53,227 bases of DNA, taken from Kocuria sp. p3-SID1428 (GTDB lineage: Bacteria; Actinomycetota; Actinomycetes; Actinomycetales; Micrococcaceae). Positions 9,403-19,505 of this stretch are shown here, piece after piece. The stretch's first letter is position 1. The number at the start of each line of letters is the position of its first letter. The stretch lies in contig NZ_JALXVH010000015.1 in NCBI RefSeq assembly GCF_025149945.1, positions 1 through 53,227 on the forward strand, in the 5' to 3' direction. A program made the translations under genes and the position numbers. Below the pieces are notes generated by a model. That model saw nothing but the letters and a program-made list of their open reading frames with translations. It ran no database searches and was not told the origin of the DNA.

Positions 9403-9532
9403 GAGGAGGGCTTTCTGGGTCGCGATCGGTGGACCGCTTCACCATATGCGAAGGCGGCTGACCACCCCAGAAGGGCGGGCAGCCGCCTCGGCAGCCTCGA
9501 CCTGCGCGCTCCAGTGTGCTACTGAGCAGCCG

Positions 9533-10006
9533 CTACCGCTGTCTCGCGGCTCCGCGGCCCTGGGCACGGCTCGGGCGATAGAGCATCAGGGCCCGAGAGC
9601 TGGACATCTCGGGGCGCTGCGTGGGCAGTCGCCTCTGACCTCGGGGCAGGCGCACGATCTCGCCTCCCGGCGTGGCCGCGAACACGGACTGATCCGCTTC
9701 GAGCTGCTCCTGGGTCTCTTCGAGCTCCTGAGTCAGCTCGGTGACCCGGTGCTGCAGGGCCGCCACCTGGTTCTCGAGCTCGATGATGCGCTTGATCCCC
9801 TGCAGCGAGACGCCGTTCTGGGACAGCTCCTGGACCTGGCGCAGCTTCTCCACATCGCGCTGGGAGTAGCGCCGGGCACGGCCCGGGGCTCGCGAGGGCT
9901 GGACCAGCCCCAGTCGGTCGTACTGCCGCAGGGTCTGCGGGTGCATGGACGCCAGCTCGGCGGCCACGGAGATCACGAAGAGCGGCTTGTCGGCATCCAG
10001 TGCCAT
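9533..10006 (-). CDS. hspR: HspR, MerR-type heat-shock repressor
   Basis: Transcriptional repressor of the dnaK operon, expected to bind HAIR operators with DnaK as co-repressor. The N-terminal half is a MerR-type winged helix (about 8-75: FVISVAAELASMHPQTLRQYDRLGLV, then RRYSQRDVEKLR). A coiled-coil follows (about 78-110, ENQVAALQHRVTELTQELEE), then a basic tail. I chose the ATG at 10006 (157 residues), which has CAGGAG 10 nt upstream. A frame-compatible ATG at 10096 would overlap dnaJ and add 30 residues unlike the family. It is the last gene of dnaK-grpE-dnaJ-hspR, the order known in other actinobacteria. Matching HAIR sites are present upstream of dnaK. Confidence 0.95.
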   Translation of the reverse strand: MALDADKPLFVISVAAELASMHPQTLRQYDRLGLVQPSRAPGRARRYSQRDVEKLRQVQELSQNGVSLQGIKRIIELENQVAALQHRVTELTQELEETQEQLEADQSVFAATPGGEIVRLPRGQRRLPTQRPEMSSSRALMLYRPSRAQGRGAARQR

Positions 10007-10082
10007 GGCGCTCACGCTCCTGTCGCGGTGAGGATCCACAGCGGATCCCAGTGCTGCTGACGGACTGACCGAATCATGGCCA

Positions 10083-11105
10083 TCAGGCCCCCGCACGCTC
10101 CATCAGCTGTGCGCGCGGGTCCTGGTCCTGGGTGGCGGCGGCGAAGTCCTCGACCGCCTTCTTGGCTGCGTCGTCGAGCTCGGCGGGCACGGCGACCTCG
10201 ACGGTGACGATCAGATTGCCCTGGCCCTTGGACGAGTGCACGCCCTGGCCCTTCACGCGGAAGCGGCAGCCGGAGGAAGTCCCTGCCGGGATGCGCAGCG
10301 ACACCGTGCCGCCGGTCGGCTTGGGGACGTGCACCGTGGCGCCCAGGGCGGCCTCCGGGAAGGAGATCGGCACCGTGACCATGAGATCATCGGAGTCCTC
10401 CTTCCGGGTGAACACCGGGTTCGAGCCGACCTTGATCGTCAGGATCAGGTCGCCGGGCCCGCCCGGGCCGCTGTGGCCCTTGCCGCGCAGCTTGAGCTTC
10501 TGCCCGTCGCGCACGCCCTGGGGGACCTTGACCGTGGTGGTCTCGCCGTCGCCGCGGCGCAGCCGCACCGTGGTGCCCTTGAGCATGTCGTCGAAGGAGA
10601 TCAGCGTGGATGTGGTGAGGTTCTCGCCCTTGGCCGGGGGCTGCTGGGCTCCGTAGCCGCCCTGGGCGCCGCCGAATCCGCCGAAGCCAGGGTCGTAACC
10701 GCCGGCGCCGAAGCCGCCGCCCCCACCGCCGAAGAGGTCCTCGAAGCTGAATCCCCCGCCCCCGCCGGTGGTGGTGTAGCGGGTGCGTGTGCGCCCTCCC
10801 CCGCCGAAGGCGTCGCCGAACAGGTCCTCGAATCCGCCGCCTCCGGAGCCGCCGGCGAAGCGGGCGCCGGAGCCCATGGCGCGGATCTGGTCGTACTGCT
10901 GGCGCTCCTCAGGGTCTGCGAGGACGTCGTGCGCCTCGGAGATCTCCTTGAAGCGGGCCTCCGCCTCCGGGTCACCGGGATGGCGATCCGGGTGATGCTT
11001 CTTGGCGAGCGTGCGGTAGGCCTTCTTGATCTCGGCGTCGGTCGCGTCCTTGGAGACGCCCAGAACGCCATAGAAGTCCTTGTCGATCCAGTCCTGACTG
11101 GCCAT
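10083..11105 (-). CDS. dnaJ: DnaJ-type co-chaperone lacking the zinc-finger domain
   Basis: J-domain partner that stimulates DnaK ATPase and delivers substrates. The J domain occupies about 10-75 with the HPD motif at 38-40. A Gly/Phe-rich linker (about 80-155) follows, then the two beta-sandwich substrate-binding domains (from about 165). The four CxxCxGxG repeats of classical DnaJ are absent and only one Cys is visible, so this is a class B (CbpA-like) J protein although it sits in the dnaK operon. The ATG at 11105 follows GAAAGGAGG. A large hairpin lies between grpE and this gene, and hspR follows after 76 bases. Confidence 0.95.
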   Translation of the reverse strand: MASQDWIDKDFYGVLGVSKDATDAEIKKAYRTLAKKHHPDRHPGDPEAEARFKEISEAHDVLADPEERQQYDQIRAMGSGARFAGGSGGGGFEDLFGDAFGGGGRTRTRYTTTGGGGGFSFEDLFGGGGGGFGAGGYDPGFGGFGGAQGGYGAQQPPAKGENLTTSTLISFDDMLKGTTVRLRRGDGETTTVKVPQGVRDGQKLKLRGKGHSGPGGPGDLILTIKVGSNPVFTRKEDSDDLMVTVPISFPEAALGATVHVPKPTGGTVSLRIPAGTSSGCRFRVKGQGVHSSKGQGNLIVTVEVAVPAELDDAAKKAVEDFAAATQDQDPRAQLMERAGA

Positions 11106-11175
11106 GACGCCTCCTTTCAGGGGCAGTTGACGGTGTCGGTGTGCGGCCGGCCCGCTTCTTCGGGGCCTGCCGGGT

Positions 11176-11217
11176 AGCTGACGGGGCCGCCCGCCGAGGC
11201 GGACGGCCCCGTCAGCT
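11176..11217 (-). terminator. Intercistronic hairpin between grpE and dnaJ
   Basis: A 14-bp perfect outer stem (11176-11189 with 11204-11217) encloses a further 5-bp CCGCC/GGCGG stem, giving a nearly continuous hairpin within the dnaK operon. It lies 57 nt after the grpE stop and 70 nt before dnaJ. It may act as a partial terminator or an RNA processing and stability element. There is no T tract. Confidence 0.7.
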
Positions 11218-11273
11218 CAGGTGCTCGAGCCGCACGCGGCGGCTCGGGGCGCGGTGCTCGGGAGCGCTCGGGC

Positions 11274-11867
11274 TCACTCGCCCGGCGCCACGGCCACCTG
11301 GGCCGCGCGCACCACGCGCCCGCCGACGCGGAAGCCGGAGCGCAGCACGAGCGAGACGTGATCCGCTTCGATGCCCTCGGCCGGCTGCTGCAGCACGGCC
11401 TCGTGCACGTTCGGGTCGAAGGCCTCCCCGACCGTGCCCACGCGCTCCAGGCCGCTGCGCTGCAGCGTGTCCTCGAGCTTCTCGGAGATCCGCGCGAAGG
11501 GGCCGTCGGTGATCTCCCCGGCCTGGCGGCCGGCGTCGATGTCGTCGAGCACCGGGATCAGCGAGCCGATGACATCGGCGACGACGTGGTCGCGCAGCTG
11601 CTCGCGCTCGCGCGCGGTGCGGTTCTTGTAGTTCACGAACTCGGCCTGCAGGCGGCGCAGATCCTCGAGGCGCTCGCGGGCGAGGTCATCGCCCTCGGGC
11701 TGCTGGTCCTGATCGGCCTGGCGGGCCTCCTCGGTCTGCTCCGCGCCCAGGACGTCCTCCGGGGTCAGCGGCTGCTCTGCCGAGGTCTGCTCCTGGTCCT
11801 GAGCGGGCTGCTCGGAGTCGCCGTGCTCCTGGCCCTGCGAGCGCGGATCCTCTGGGTTGGTGGTCAT
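11274..11867 (-). CDS. grpE: GrpE nucleotide exchange factor
   Basis: Releases ADP from DnaK. At 197 residues it has an acidic, Gln-rich disordered N-terminus (1-60), a long helical dimerisation segment (about 62-105, LEDLRRLQAEFVNYKNRTARE), and the C-terminal beta domain with FDPNVHEAV and VLRSGFRVGGRVVRAAQVAV, the family signature. The ATG at 11867 is preceded by TGAGGAGCC. It lies 164 nt downstream of dnaK in the same operon. Confidence 0.97.
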   Translation of the reverse strand: MTTNPEDPRSQGQEHGDSEQPAQDQEQTSAEQPLTPEDVLGAEQTEEARQADQDQQPEGDDLARERLEDLRRLQAEFVNYKNRTAREREQLRDHVVADVIGSLIPVLDDIDAGRQAGEITDGPFARISEKLEDTLQRSGLERVGTVGEAFDPNVHEAVLQQPAEGIEADHVSLVLRSGFRVGGRVVRAAQVAVAPGE

Positions 11868-12031
11868 AACTGGCTCCTCAAGCGGTGGGTCGCCGTGCCC
11901 GGCCGCTCGGCCTGCGGCTGCGGCGCACGACGGGGGTGCGGATGCGGGTGAGGCCCGCCCGGCGCCGTCGCAGGTCCGCCGCTGCTGGGCGACGGATCCT
12001 GCGCGGCGCTCGGGCGAGCCTCAGGTGCGGG

Positions 12032-14070
<2,039 letters not shown>

Positions 14071-14159
14071 TTATCGATGGGTCCGAGGAGTCCTCCCTCC
14101 ATGCCCCCGTCGGGCCTCCCCTCATACGCCGGACATGCATGCCGCCTACACTGGAGCGC

Positions 14160-14651
14160 ATGTATCGCATCGCAGTCGTGTGCACCGGCAACATCTGCCG
14201 CTCGCCGATGGCCGAGTTCGCCCTGGCTCGCGAGCTCGACCGGGCAGGGCTCAGCGGGTCGGTGGCAGTGGACTCCGGCGGGATCTCGGACGAGGAGCAC
14301 GGCAATCCCGTGGACCCCCGTGCCGCGCGCGTGCTCGAGCGCGAGGGCCTGGATCCCTCGGGGCACAGCGCACGCCAGGTCACCCCGCAGTGGTTCGAGG
14401 ACCACGACCTCCTGCTGGCCATGACCCCGGACCATGCCCGCGCGCTGCGCGCCATGGCCCCGGAGGGCGCCCGGGACCGGGTTCGCCTGTACCGCTCCTT
14501 CGATCCGCAGGCCGCCGATCTGCCCGAGTCCGAGCAGGGCGTGGCCGATCCCTGGTACGGCGGGACCGAGGGCTTCGAGAGCACGTGGGAGATGGTCGTC
14601 GACGCGCTGCCGGGGATCGTCGAGCACGCCCGCGAACAGGCAGGGGCCTGA
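14160..14651 (+). CDS. Low-molecular-weight protein-tyrosine phosphatase
   Basis: Dephosphorylates phosphotyrosine (or arsenate-like small substrates) through a cysteinyl-phosphate. At 163 residues it has the signature P-loop VCTGNICRS with nucleophile C8 and R14 (CX5R). The general acid loop ADPWYGG has Asp130. The start MYRIAVVC at 14160 is set by the family; an ATG at 14139 adds a non-conserved extension. A TACACT hexamer (14147-14152) ends 7 nt before this ATG, so transcription may begin at or near the start codon. The P-loop kinase gene follows after only 3 nt, suggesting co-transcription. The promoter region is shared with the divergent dnaK operon. Confidence 0.95.
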   Translation: MYRIAVVCTGNICRSPMAEFALARELDRAGLSGSVAVDSGGISDEEHGNPVDPRAARVLEREGLDPSGHSARQVTPQWFEDHDLLLAMTPDHARALRAMAPEGARDRVRLYRSFDPQAADLPESEQGVADPWYGGTEGFESTWEMVVDALPGIVEHAREQAGA

Positions 14652-14654
14652 GGC

Positions 14655-15245
14655 ATGCAGGACGTCGAGCTGCACATGGACCCCGCGATCGCCGAGCGCA
14701 ACCCCTCGGGCCTCGCCCTCATGCATCAGCTCACCGAGCCGATCCACCGGCCCCACCTCATCGGGATCGACGGGCGCTCCGGGGCGGGCAAGACCTCGCT
14801 GGCCGGGCAGCTCGCGCAGGTGCTGTCCGTGACCCGAGATGTCGTGGTCTTCCACCTCGAGGACCTCTACCCGGGCTGGGACGGCCTGGATCGGGGCATC
14901 GCCATGTACGAGGAGTCCATCCTCTCCCCGCTGCGCGACAGCCGGGACGCCTACTGGACGGCCTGGGACTGGATCGCCGATTCATCGGGCGGCCCGCGCC
15001 TGACCCGCGCTGCGGAGATCGTGATCCTGGAGGGGGTGGGCGCCTGCAGCCGCGAGGCGCGCGAGGCCCTCGACGTCTCGGTGTGGGTCGAGCTGCCGGA
15101 GGCCCAGCGCCGCGAGCGCGCCCTGAACCGCGACAGCGGCTTCGAGCCCTACTGGGACATGTGGGCCCAGCAGGAGCGCGACTACCTGCAGCGCGATCCC
15201 GTGTGGGAGTCGGCCTCCATCATCCAGCCGGGTCCCACCGGCTGA
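14655..15245 (+). CDS. P-loop kinase of the uridine-kinase-like family
   Basis: A cytoplasmic nucleotide-binding kinase of 196 residues. The Walker A motif GRSGAGKTS (40-48) is followed by the FHLEDLYPGWDGLDRG block, which resembles the substrate region of uridine kinase-like enzymes, and VILEGVGACS as the Walker B strand. The lid region RRERALNRDSG follows. The natural substrate cannot be fixed from sequence. It starts 3 nt after the phosphatase gene, likely in one transcript. Its 3' end faces the ECF transporter gene with only 15 nt between the two stop codons. Confidence 0.82.
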   Translation: MQDVELHMDPAIAERNPSGLALMHQLTEPIHRPHLIGIDGRSGAGKTSLAGQLAQVLSVTRDVVVFHLEDLYPGWDGLDRGIAMYEESILSPLRDSRDAYWTAWDWIADSSGGPRLTRAAEIVILEGVGACSREAREALDVSVWVELPEAQRRERALNRDSGFEPYWDMWAQQERDYLQRDPVWESASIIQPGPTG

Positions 15246-15260
15246 GGCCTCGAGCCCGGC

Positions 15261-17702
15261 TCACTGCCAGATGAAGCGGTGGGCCCCCAGCAGCTGGGAG
15301 ACCGCCGGCGCCGCCCCCGCCGCTGCGACCGCGGCCCCCAGCAGCAGGGCATCGGCCCGCCCGAAGCGCAGCGGACGAGCCCAGGTGCGACTGCCGGCGT
15401 CCACCACCGCGCCGAAGCCGCGCACCTCCATGGTCACGGCCAGCCGCGAGGCCCGCCGCAGGGACTGCACGAGCAGCCCGAATGCGCGCCCGCCCAGCTC
15501 CCGCACCGCCGCCAGGGGGGCTCGGGAGCCGCCGACGCCGCGTGCCCGACGAGCCGTCACGAGCACCTGCCACTGATCGATCATGACCGTGACCAGGCGC
15601 AGCCCCACGAGCGCGGCCAGCACGACCCGCACCGGCAGCCGCATGGTCCGGGCAAGCCGGTCGGCCAGATCGGTCGGGTCGGTGCTCAGCAGCAGCATGA
15701 CGCCCGGCAGGGCCAGGGCCAGCCCACGCAGCGCGATCGCAGCCCCGGCGGCGATCGATCCGGTGGTCAGCTGCAAGGGCCCGGCGCTCACCCACAGGTG
15801 CCCGCCGGCATCGGAGAGCACAGCGGTCCCCCAGCCCGAGAGCAGGGCGGCCACCAGCAGGGGCCAGATCCGCAGCAGCAGGGTGCCCGGGCGCTGTCCG
15901 AGCGCGGCCAGGCCCACGAGCTCCACGGCCAGGATCAGCCCGGAGGTCACGGGATCCGCCGAGAGCAGCAGCGCCAGGCTCAGCACCGCGACGGCCCCGA
16001 GCTTGGCCAGGGCGTCGCGGCGAGCCAGGGCGCCGCGGTGCCGAGCGGGCGCGCTCGTGGGCCGCGCTTCCTCCGTCGGCCGGGTCCGGGGTCCCACCGC
16101 GATCTCCTCGGCCCCCAGGGCGCGGACCAGGTCGTCGTCATGGGTCACGACCACGACGCAGCGGCCCTGCCGCACCTGCTCGGCCAGCAGCTCGACGACG
16201 GCCGCCCAGGTCACTGCGTCCTGCCCGAAGGTGGGCTCGTCCAGGATGAGGATCTGGGGTGCTGCAGCCATCACCGTGCCCACGGACAGGCGGCGCTTCT
16301 GGCCCCCGGAGAGGGTGAAGGGATTGGCCTCGGCGTGGGCCGAAAGATGCAGCCGCTCGAGCAGCCCGTCCACGCGGCGGGCAATCTCGTCCTCGGGGAC
16401 CCCGGCCCGGCGCGGGCCCACGGCGAGCTCCTCGCGCACGCTGCCGGTGAGGAACTGATGCTCGGGCTCCTGGAAGACCGTGCCGATGCGCTCCACAAGC
16501 TCCGGGCCGGACCATACCGAAGGATCGTTCGGCAGCCTTCCGGCGAGGCTGCCGGCAGCGCGCACCGCACCGGCGCTCGGCACGAGCAGACCGGCCAGCG
16601 TCAGGGCCAGCGTCGACTTCCCGGCGCCGTTCGGCCCGGTCAGCGCGAGCGCGCTGGCGGCGCGCAGGCGCAGGTCCACCGGCTGCGCCGCCGGGGCGCC
16701 GGCCCAGGCCCCGTCGGGCACCGCGTCCCCGCGGCGCACGCGGCGACGGCGGCGGGAGAGCAGGCGCTGCGAGGGCTGCTCGCGCGAGACCTCGAGCCCG
16801 TCGGCGCGCAGGAGCAGCTCACCGGGGGCGGGGGCCGGGGCGTCCGCGGCGGCGCGCTGGCCCGGCAGCCAGATGCCGGCGCGGCGCAGCTGCTCGCGCT
16901 GGGCCCCTCGGGCGCCGAGGACGTCCTCGGGGCTCCCGTCGGCCAGCACTCCCCTCGGCCCCAGGACCACGACGCGCTCCACCAGATCCGCCCAGACCTC
17001 GGTGCGGTGCTCGACCACGATCAGCGTGGCCCCGGTGTCCTCGACCACCGTCTCGACCGCCCTGCGGACGGTGGCCACCCCCTCTGGATCCAGGTTGGCC
17101 GTGGGCTCGTCGAGCAGCAGCAGGCGCGGGCGCACGGCGGTGATGCCGGCCAGGCCGAGGCGCTGCTGCTGCCCGCCGGACAGCGCCGAGGTGTCCCGGC
17201 TGCGGGAGATCTCCAGCCCCACGGCCCTCAGGGCGGCATCGGCCCGGTCCCAGATCTCCTCGGCGGGCACGGCCAGGTTCTCCGGGCCGAACGCGACGTC
17301 GTCGCCGGCCCTGGCCAGCAGGATCGAGGACTCCGGATCCTGCTGGAGCAGGCCGGTGACGACGCCGCGCTGGGCCGCGGGCTGTCCGTCCACGAGCAGT
17401 TCGCCGCGCGGGCCGCTGCCTTCTGAGGGCGCTGCGCGACCGCCGTCGGGCCCCGGCCCGGGGGCATCGGAGGGGGCATCGTCCTCGGTGTCCGGGAGCA
17501 CGCCCGCCAGGGCGTGCAGCAGCGTGGATTTGCCCGAGCCGCTGGCGCCCAGCAGCAGCACGCGCTGTCCGGCGGGGATCTCGAGGTCCACCTGCTCGAG
17601 GGCTGGGACGTCCCGGCCCTCGGGCTGCCAGCCGAAGCCGCGTGCGAGCACGGAGGCTCCGCCGCGCACGGCCCTGTCGGCTCCGTGCGTGCGAGCGGTC
17701 AT
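15261..17702 (-). CDS. Single-chain ECF transporter: two ATPases fused to the EcfT subunit (YkoD-YkoC type)
   Basis: Energising module of an energy-coupling-factor vitamin importer. The 813-residue chain holds three parts. The first ATPase has Walker A GASGSGKST (52-60), signature LSGGQQQ (174-180) and Walker B LLLLDEP (194-200). The second has GPNGAGKST, LSGGQKRR and ILILDEPTFGQD. The last 240 or so residues are a membrane EcfT domain with the two coupling Ala/Arg-Arg-Gly motifs (RRARGVGG and EVRGFGA). The ATG at 17702 overlaps the ykoE stop codon by 4 nt. With YkoE and the TPP riboswitch upstream, the cargo is most likely the thiamine precursor HMP or a relative. Fusing both ATPases and EcfT in one chain is the notable feature. 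Confidence 0.92.
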   Translation of the reverse strand: MTARTHGADRAVRGGASVLARGFGWQPEGRDVPALEQVDLEIPAGQRVLLLGASGSGKSTLLHALAGVLPDTEDDAPSDAPGPGPDGGRAAPSEGSGPRGELLVDGQPAAQRGVVTGLLQQDPESSILLARAGDDVAFGPENLAVPAEEIWDRADAALRAVGLEISRSRDTSALSGGQQQRLGLAGITAVRPRLLLLDEPTANLDPEGVATVRRAVETVVEDTGATLIVVEHRTEVWADLVERVVVLGPRGVLADGSPEDVLGARGAQREQLRRAGIWLPGQRAAADAPAPAPGELLLRADGLEVSREQPSQRLLSRRRRRVRRGDAVPDGAWAGAPAAQPVDLRLRAASALALTGPNGAGKSTLALTLAGLLVPSAGAVRAAGSLAGRLPNDPSVWSGPELVERIGTVFQEPEHQFLTGSVREELAVGPRRAGVPEDEIARRVDGLLERLHLSAHAEANPFTLSGGQKRRLSVGTVMAAAPQILILDEPTFGQDAVTWAAVVELLAEQVRQGRCVVVVTHDDDLVRALGAEEIAVGPRTRPTEEARPTSAPARHRGALARRDALAKLGAVAVLSLALLLSADPVTSGLILAVELVGLAALGQRPGTLLLRIWPLLVAALLSGWGTAVLSDAGGHLWVSAGPLQLTTGSIAAGAAIALRGLALALPGVMLLLSTDPTDLADRLARTMRLPVRVVLAALVGLRLVTVMIDQWQVLVTARRARGVGGSRAPLAAVRELGGRAFGLLVQSLRRASRLAVTMEVRGFGAVVDAGSRTWARPLRFGRADALLLGAAVAAAGAAPAVSQLLGAHRFIWQ

Positions 17703-18367
17703 CGACCAGAGGCCAGGCCCGAGAGCACTCCCGTGGAGCGCAGGGCGCGGGTCAGGGCCCACATGGCCAGACCGGCGATGACCGCCCCGGACACCGTGCC
17801 CAGCACGACGTAGACCGCCTGGTGGGCCATCGGCCACTCGTAGTAGTAGATCAGGCACTCGGTCAGCGTCCCGAGCAGCCCGGCGGCAGCGCCCGAGGCC
17901 ACGGCCACGACCGGGCCGAAGCGGCGGTACCCGGCGGCCAGGAAGACGGCCTCCGCCGCCGCGCCCTGGATGAGACCGGAGAGCACGACCGTCATGCCGA
18001 AGTGGGTGCCCAGCAGCCCCTCGAAGCACGCCGCCAGCAGCTCGCAGGCCAGAGCTGCGCCGGGGCGGCGGATGATGAGGGCGGCCAGCGGTCCGGCCAT
18101 CAGCCATCCGCCGACCAGCAGGCCGCCCGCCGGCGGATAGCCGACCGTGACGGTCTGGGAGAGGGGGTAGACCAGAGCGGACCAGGCCCAGAAGATCACG
18201 CCGCAGGCGGCGGCCAGCACTGCGAGGACCACGAGGTCAAGCACGCGCCACCGCAGGCGGGATCGCGCGCTGCGCTGCGGGGAGCCGACGGTTCCGGGAT
18301 CGCGGTCCGAGCGCGTATCGAGGCCGGATCCGGTGCTCATCTGACCGGTGCTGCGATGCTGCGTCAT
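17699..18367 (-). CDS. ykoE: YkoE-type S component of a thiamine-precursor ECF transporter
   Basis: Substrate-binding membrane subunit of the ECF importer for hydroxymethylpyrimidine or related thiamine precursors. At 222 residues it has a hydrophilic N-terminus (1-40) and five or six membrane spans. Conserved-looking segments include GYPPAGGLLVGGWLMAGPL, EGLLGTHFGM and LIQGAAAEAVF, typical of YkoE. CAGGAGG precedes the ATG at 18367. It is the first gene after the TPP riboswitch (18493-18582) and overlaps the ATPase-EcfT fusion gene by 4 nt (ATGA), so the two are translationally coupled. Confidence 0.92.
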   Translation of the reverse strand: MTQHRSTGQMSTGSGLDTRSDRDPGTVGSPQRSARSRLRWRVLDLVVLAVLAAACGVIFWAWSALVYPLSQTVTVGYPPAGGLLVGGWLMAGPLAALIIRRPGAALACELLAACFEGLLGTHFGMTVVLSGLIQGAAAEAVFLAAGYRRFGPVVAVASGAAAGLLGTLTECLIYYYEWPMAHQAVYVVLGTVSGAVIAGLAMWALTRALRSTGVLSGLASGR

Positions 18368-18431
18368 GGTGGTCCTCCTGGGGGCCCGGGGGCGCCGCGG
18401 CGTCCCTGTCGTCAGGAGGGGAGAAGCGCTT

Positions 18432-18476
18432 CTCGCGCGATGCTGCGTGGGCGGGGCGCCCGCAGGAACGCGCGAG
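18432..18476 (-). promoter_or_regulatory. Large hairpin between TPP aptamer and ykoE (candidate expression platform)
   Basis: An 8-bp outer stem (CTCGCGCG/CGCGCGAG) encloses a second CTGCG/CGCAG stem. The next bases toward ykoE form a perfect 14-bp palindrome, GAGAAGCGCTTCTC (18421-18434), sharing three bases with the hairpin, so the two folds compete. Confidence 0.55.
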
Positions 18477-18492
18477 CAGCACCTCCGAGATG

Positions 18493-18582
18493 CTCGACTT
18501 CCTTCGCCGGTGCTAGCCGGAGCAGGTTCGAGGGTCTGCGGCGGACCGCACTCTCAGCGCCCTCGGGCGCTCCCCTGTCGTG
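18493..18582 (-). ncRNA. TPP riboswitch (THI element)
   Basis: Thiamine-pyrophosphate-sensing aptamer in the 5' leader of ykoE. Read on the minus strand it shows the conserved THI-box landmarks in order: AGGGGAGC, GCGCTGAGAGTGCGG, GACCCTCGAACCTG, CTCCGGCTAGCACCGGCG and AAGGAAG. The closing P1 stem can form from CGAC (18580-18577) with GTCG (18498-18495). High TPP is expected to switch off the downstream transporter genes. The gap of about 125 nt to the ykoE ATG holds the candidate expression platform. Confidence 0.95.
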
Positions 18583-18644
18583 TACCTAGGATCCTACGCC
18601 AGACGCGCAGCAGATGCAGGTCGCCCTCAGCCGGATTCGGAACG

Positions 18645-18685
18645 GATGAAGGCGCCGGGAGCACGCGGCTCCCGGCGCCTTCATC
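18645..18685 (-). terminator. Terminator after the DUF4235 gene
   Basis: A perfect 18-bp inverted repeat (18645-18662 with 18668-18685) with a 5-nt loop, 47 nt beyond the stop codon. It insulates the riboswitch operon from the genes upstream. Confidence 0.85.
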
Positions 18686-18731
18686 CTCGATCAGCGGCCC
18701 GAACCCGAAGGGCGGGCCCGATCGGGTGAGG

Positions 18732-19013
18732 TCAGGCGCGAGTCTCGGCCTTCTCCTGCTTTTTGAGCTCGGCCTTCTCCTTCTGATCCGCCACCTGACG
18801 GTTGACCAGGGTCCGCACGACCGTGCGCAGCACGCCGCTGAGCACGGCGAAGAGCACGATGTCGAGCCACAGATCATCACGGGGGTCCTCGCTCTTGGAC
18901 GGGACCGGTCGGCCGGTGACCTTCTTCCACGCGAAGTCGAGGCCCTTGGTGGCGGCCTGCACGCCCAGCACGGACGCGCCGGTGCCGACGAGTCCCAGGA
19001 TCTTGGGGTTCAT
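18732..19013 (-). CDS. DUF4235 domain-containing membrane protein
   Basis: A 93-residue protein of unknown function found in actinobacteria. The sequence starts MNPKILGLVGTGASVLGVQA, a membrane-inserting helix. A second hydrophobic segment lies at about 48-65 (WLDIVLFAVLSGVLRTVV), and the tail is strongly charged and Lys/Glu-rich (about 72-93), probably a cytoplasmic helix. GGAGATGAC lies before the ATG. It lies 105 nt downstream of mnhG on the same strand, with hairpins between, so it may be a separate unit. Confidence 0.85.
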   Translation of the reverse strand: MNPKILGLVGTGASVLGVQAATKGLDFAWKKVTGRPVPSKSEDPRDDLWLDIVLFAVLSGVLRTVVRTLVNRQVADQKEKAELKKQEKAETRA

Positions 19014-19025
19014 GTCATCTCCTAC

Positions 19026-19075
19026 CCCGAGTGAGCCACTCGGGAGATCGCGGAACCGGCGCCGCGCGGCGCCGG
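19026..19075 (-). terminator. Two hairpins after the mnh operon
   Basis: An 8-bp stem (19026-19033 with 19037-19044) and an 8-bp stem CCGGCGCC/GGCGCCGG (19056-19063 with 19068-19075) lie between mnhG and the DUF4235 gene. Either may end or attenuate mnh transcription. Confidence 0.5.
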
Positions 19076-19118
19076 AGGTTCGGTGCTCACCCTAGCGCGC
19101 TCGGCGCCCGGGCGATCG

Positions 19119-19505
19119 TCACGATCGGAGGTCGCCGTCGCCCGATTCGGCCGTGTCGGCCTGGTCCAGGGCCGCCGCCAGATCATCGGCGATCAGCGTC
19201 TCGTCAAGGACGTGCTTGGTCCGATAGCTCGAGCGCCCCACCATGTGGGCCGAGACCGGCGCGGTGAGCAGCATCAGGCCCCAGCCCAGGAGGGCCAGCG
19301 GCAGCAGCGACCACTCGCGGGAGTGGATCACCACGGCCAGCAGCATGCACAGCAGACCCAGCACCTGCGGCTTGGTGGCGGCGTGCATGCGCGAGAGGAC
19401 GTCCGGCAGCCGGATCAGGCCGAGTCCGGCCGTCAGGGACATGAGGCAGCCCACGAGCAGCAGGACTCCCACGACGATGTCCAGCACGAGATCCATGATG
19501 TCCAT
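19119..19505 (-). CDS. mnhG: Na+/H+ antiporter subunit MnhG/MrpG
   Basis: Small membrane subunit of the Mrp monovalent cation:proton antiporter. At 128 residues it has three membrane spans (about 7-30, 43-60 and 65-85) and the conserved stretch GLGLIRLPDVLSRMHAATKPQVLG. An acidic tail of about 40 residues follows, longer than in many homologues. Its ATG shares one base with the mnhF stop codon (TGATG). It is the last gene of the mnh operon. Confidence 0.95.
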   Translation of the reverse strand: MDIMDLVLDIVVGVLLLVGCLMSLTAGLGLIRLPDVLSRMHAATKPQVLGLLCMLLAVVIHSREWSLLPLALLGWGLMLLTAPVSAHMVGRSSYRTKHVLDETLIADDLAAALDQADTAESGDGDLRS

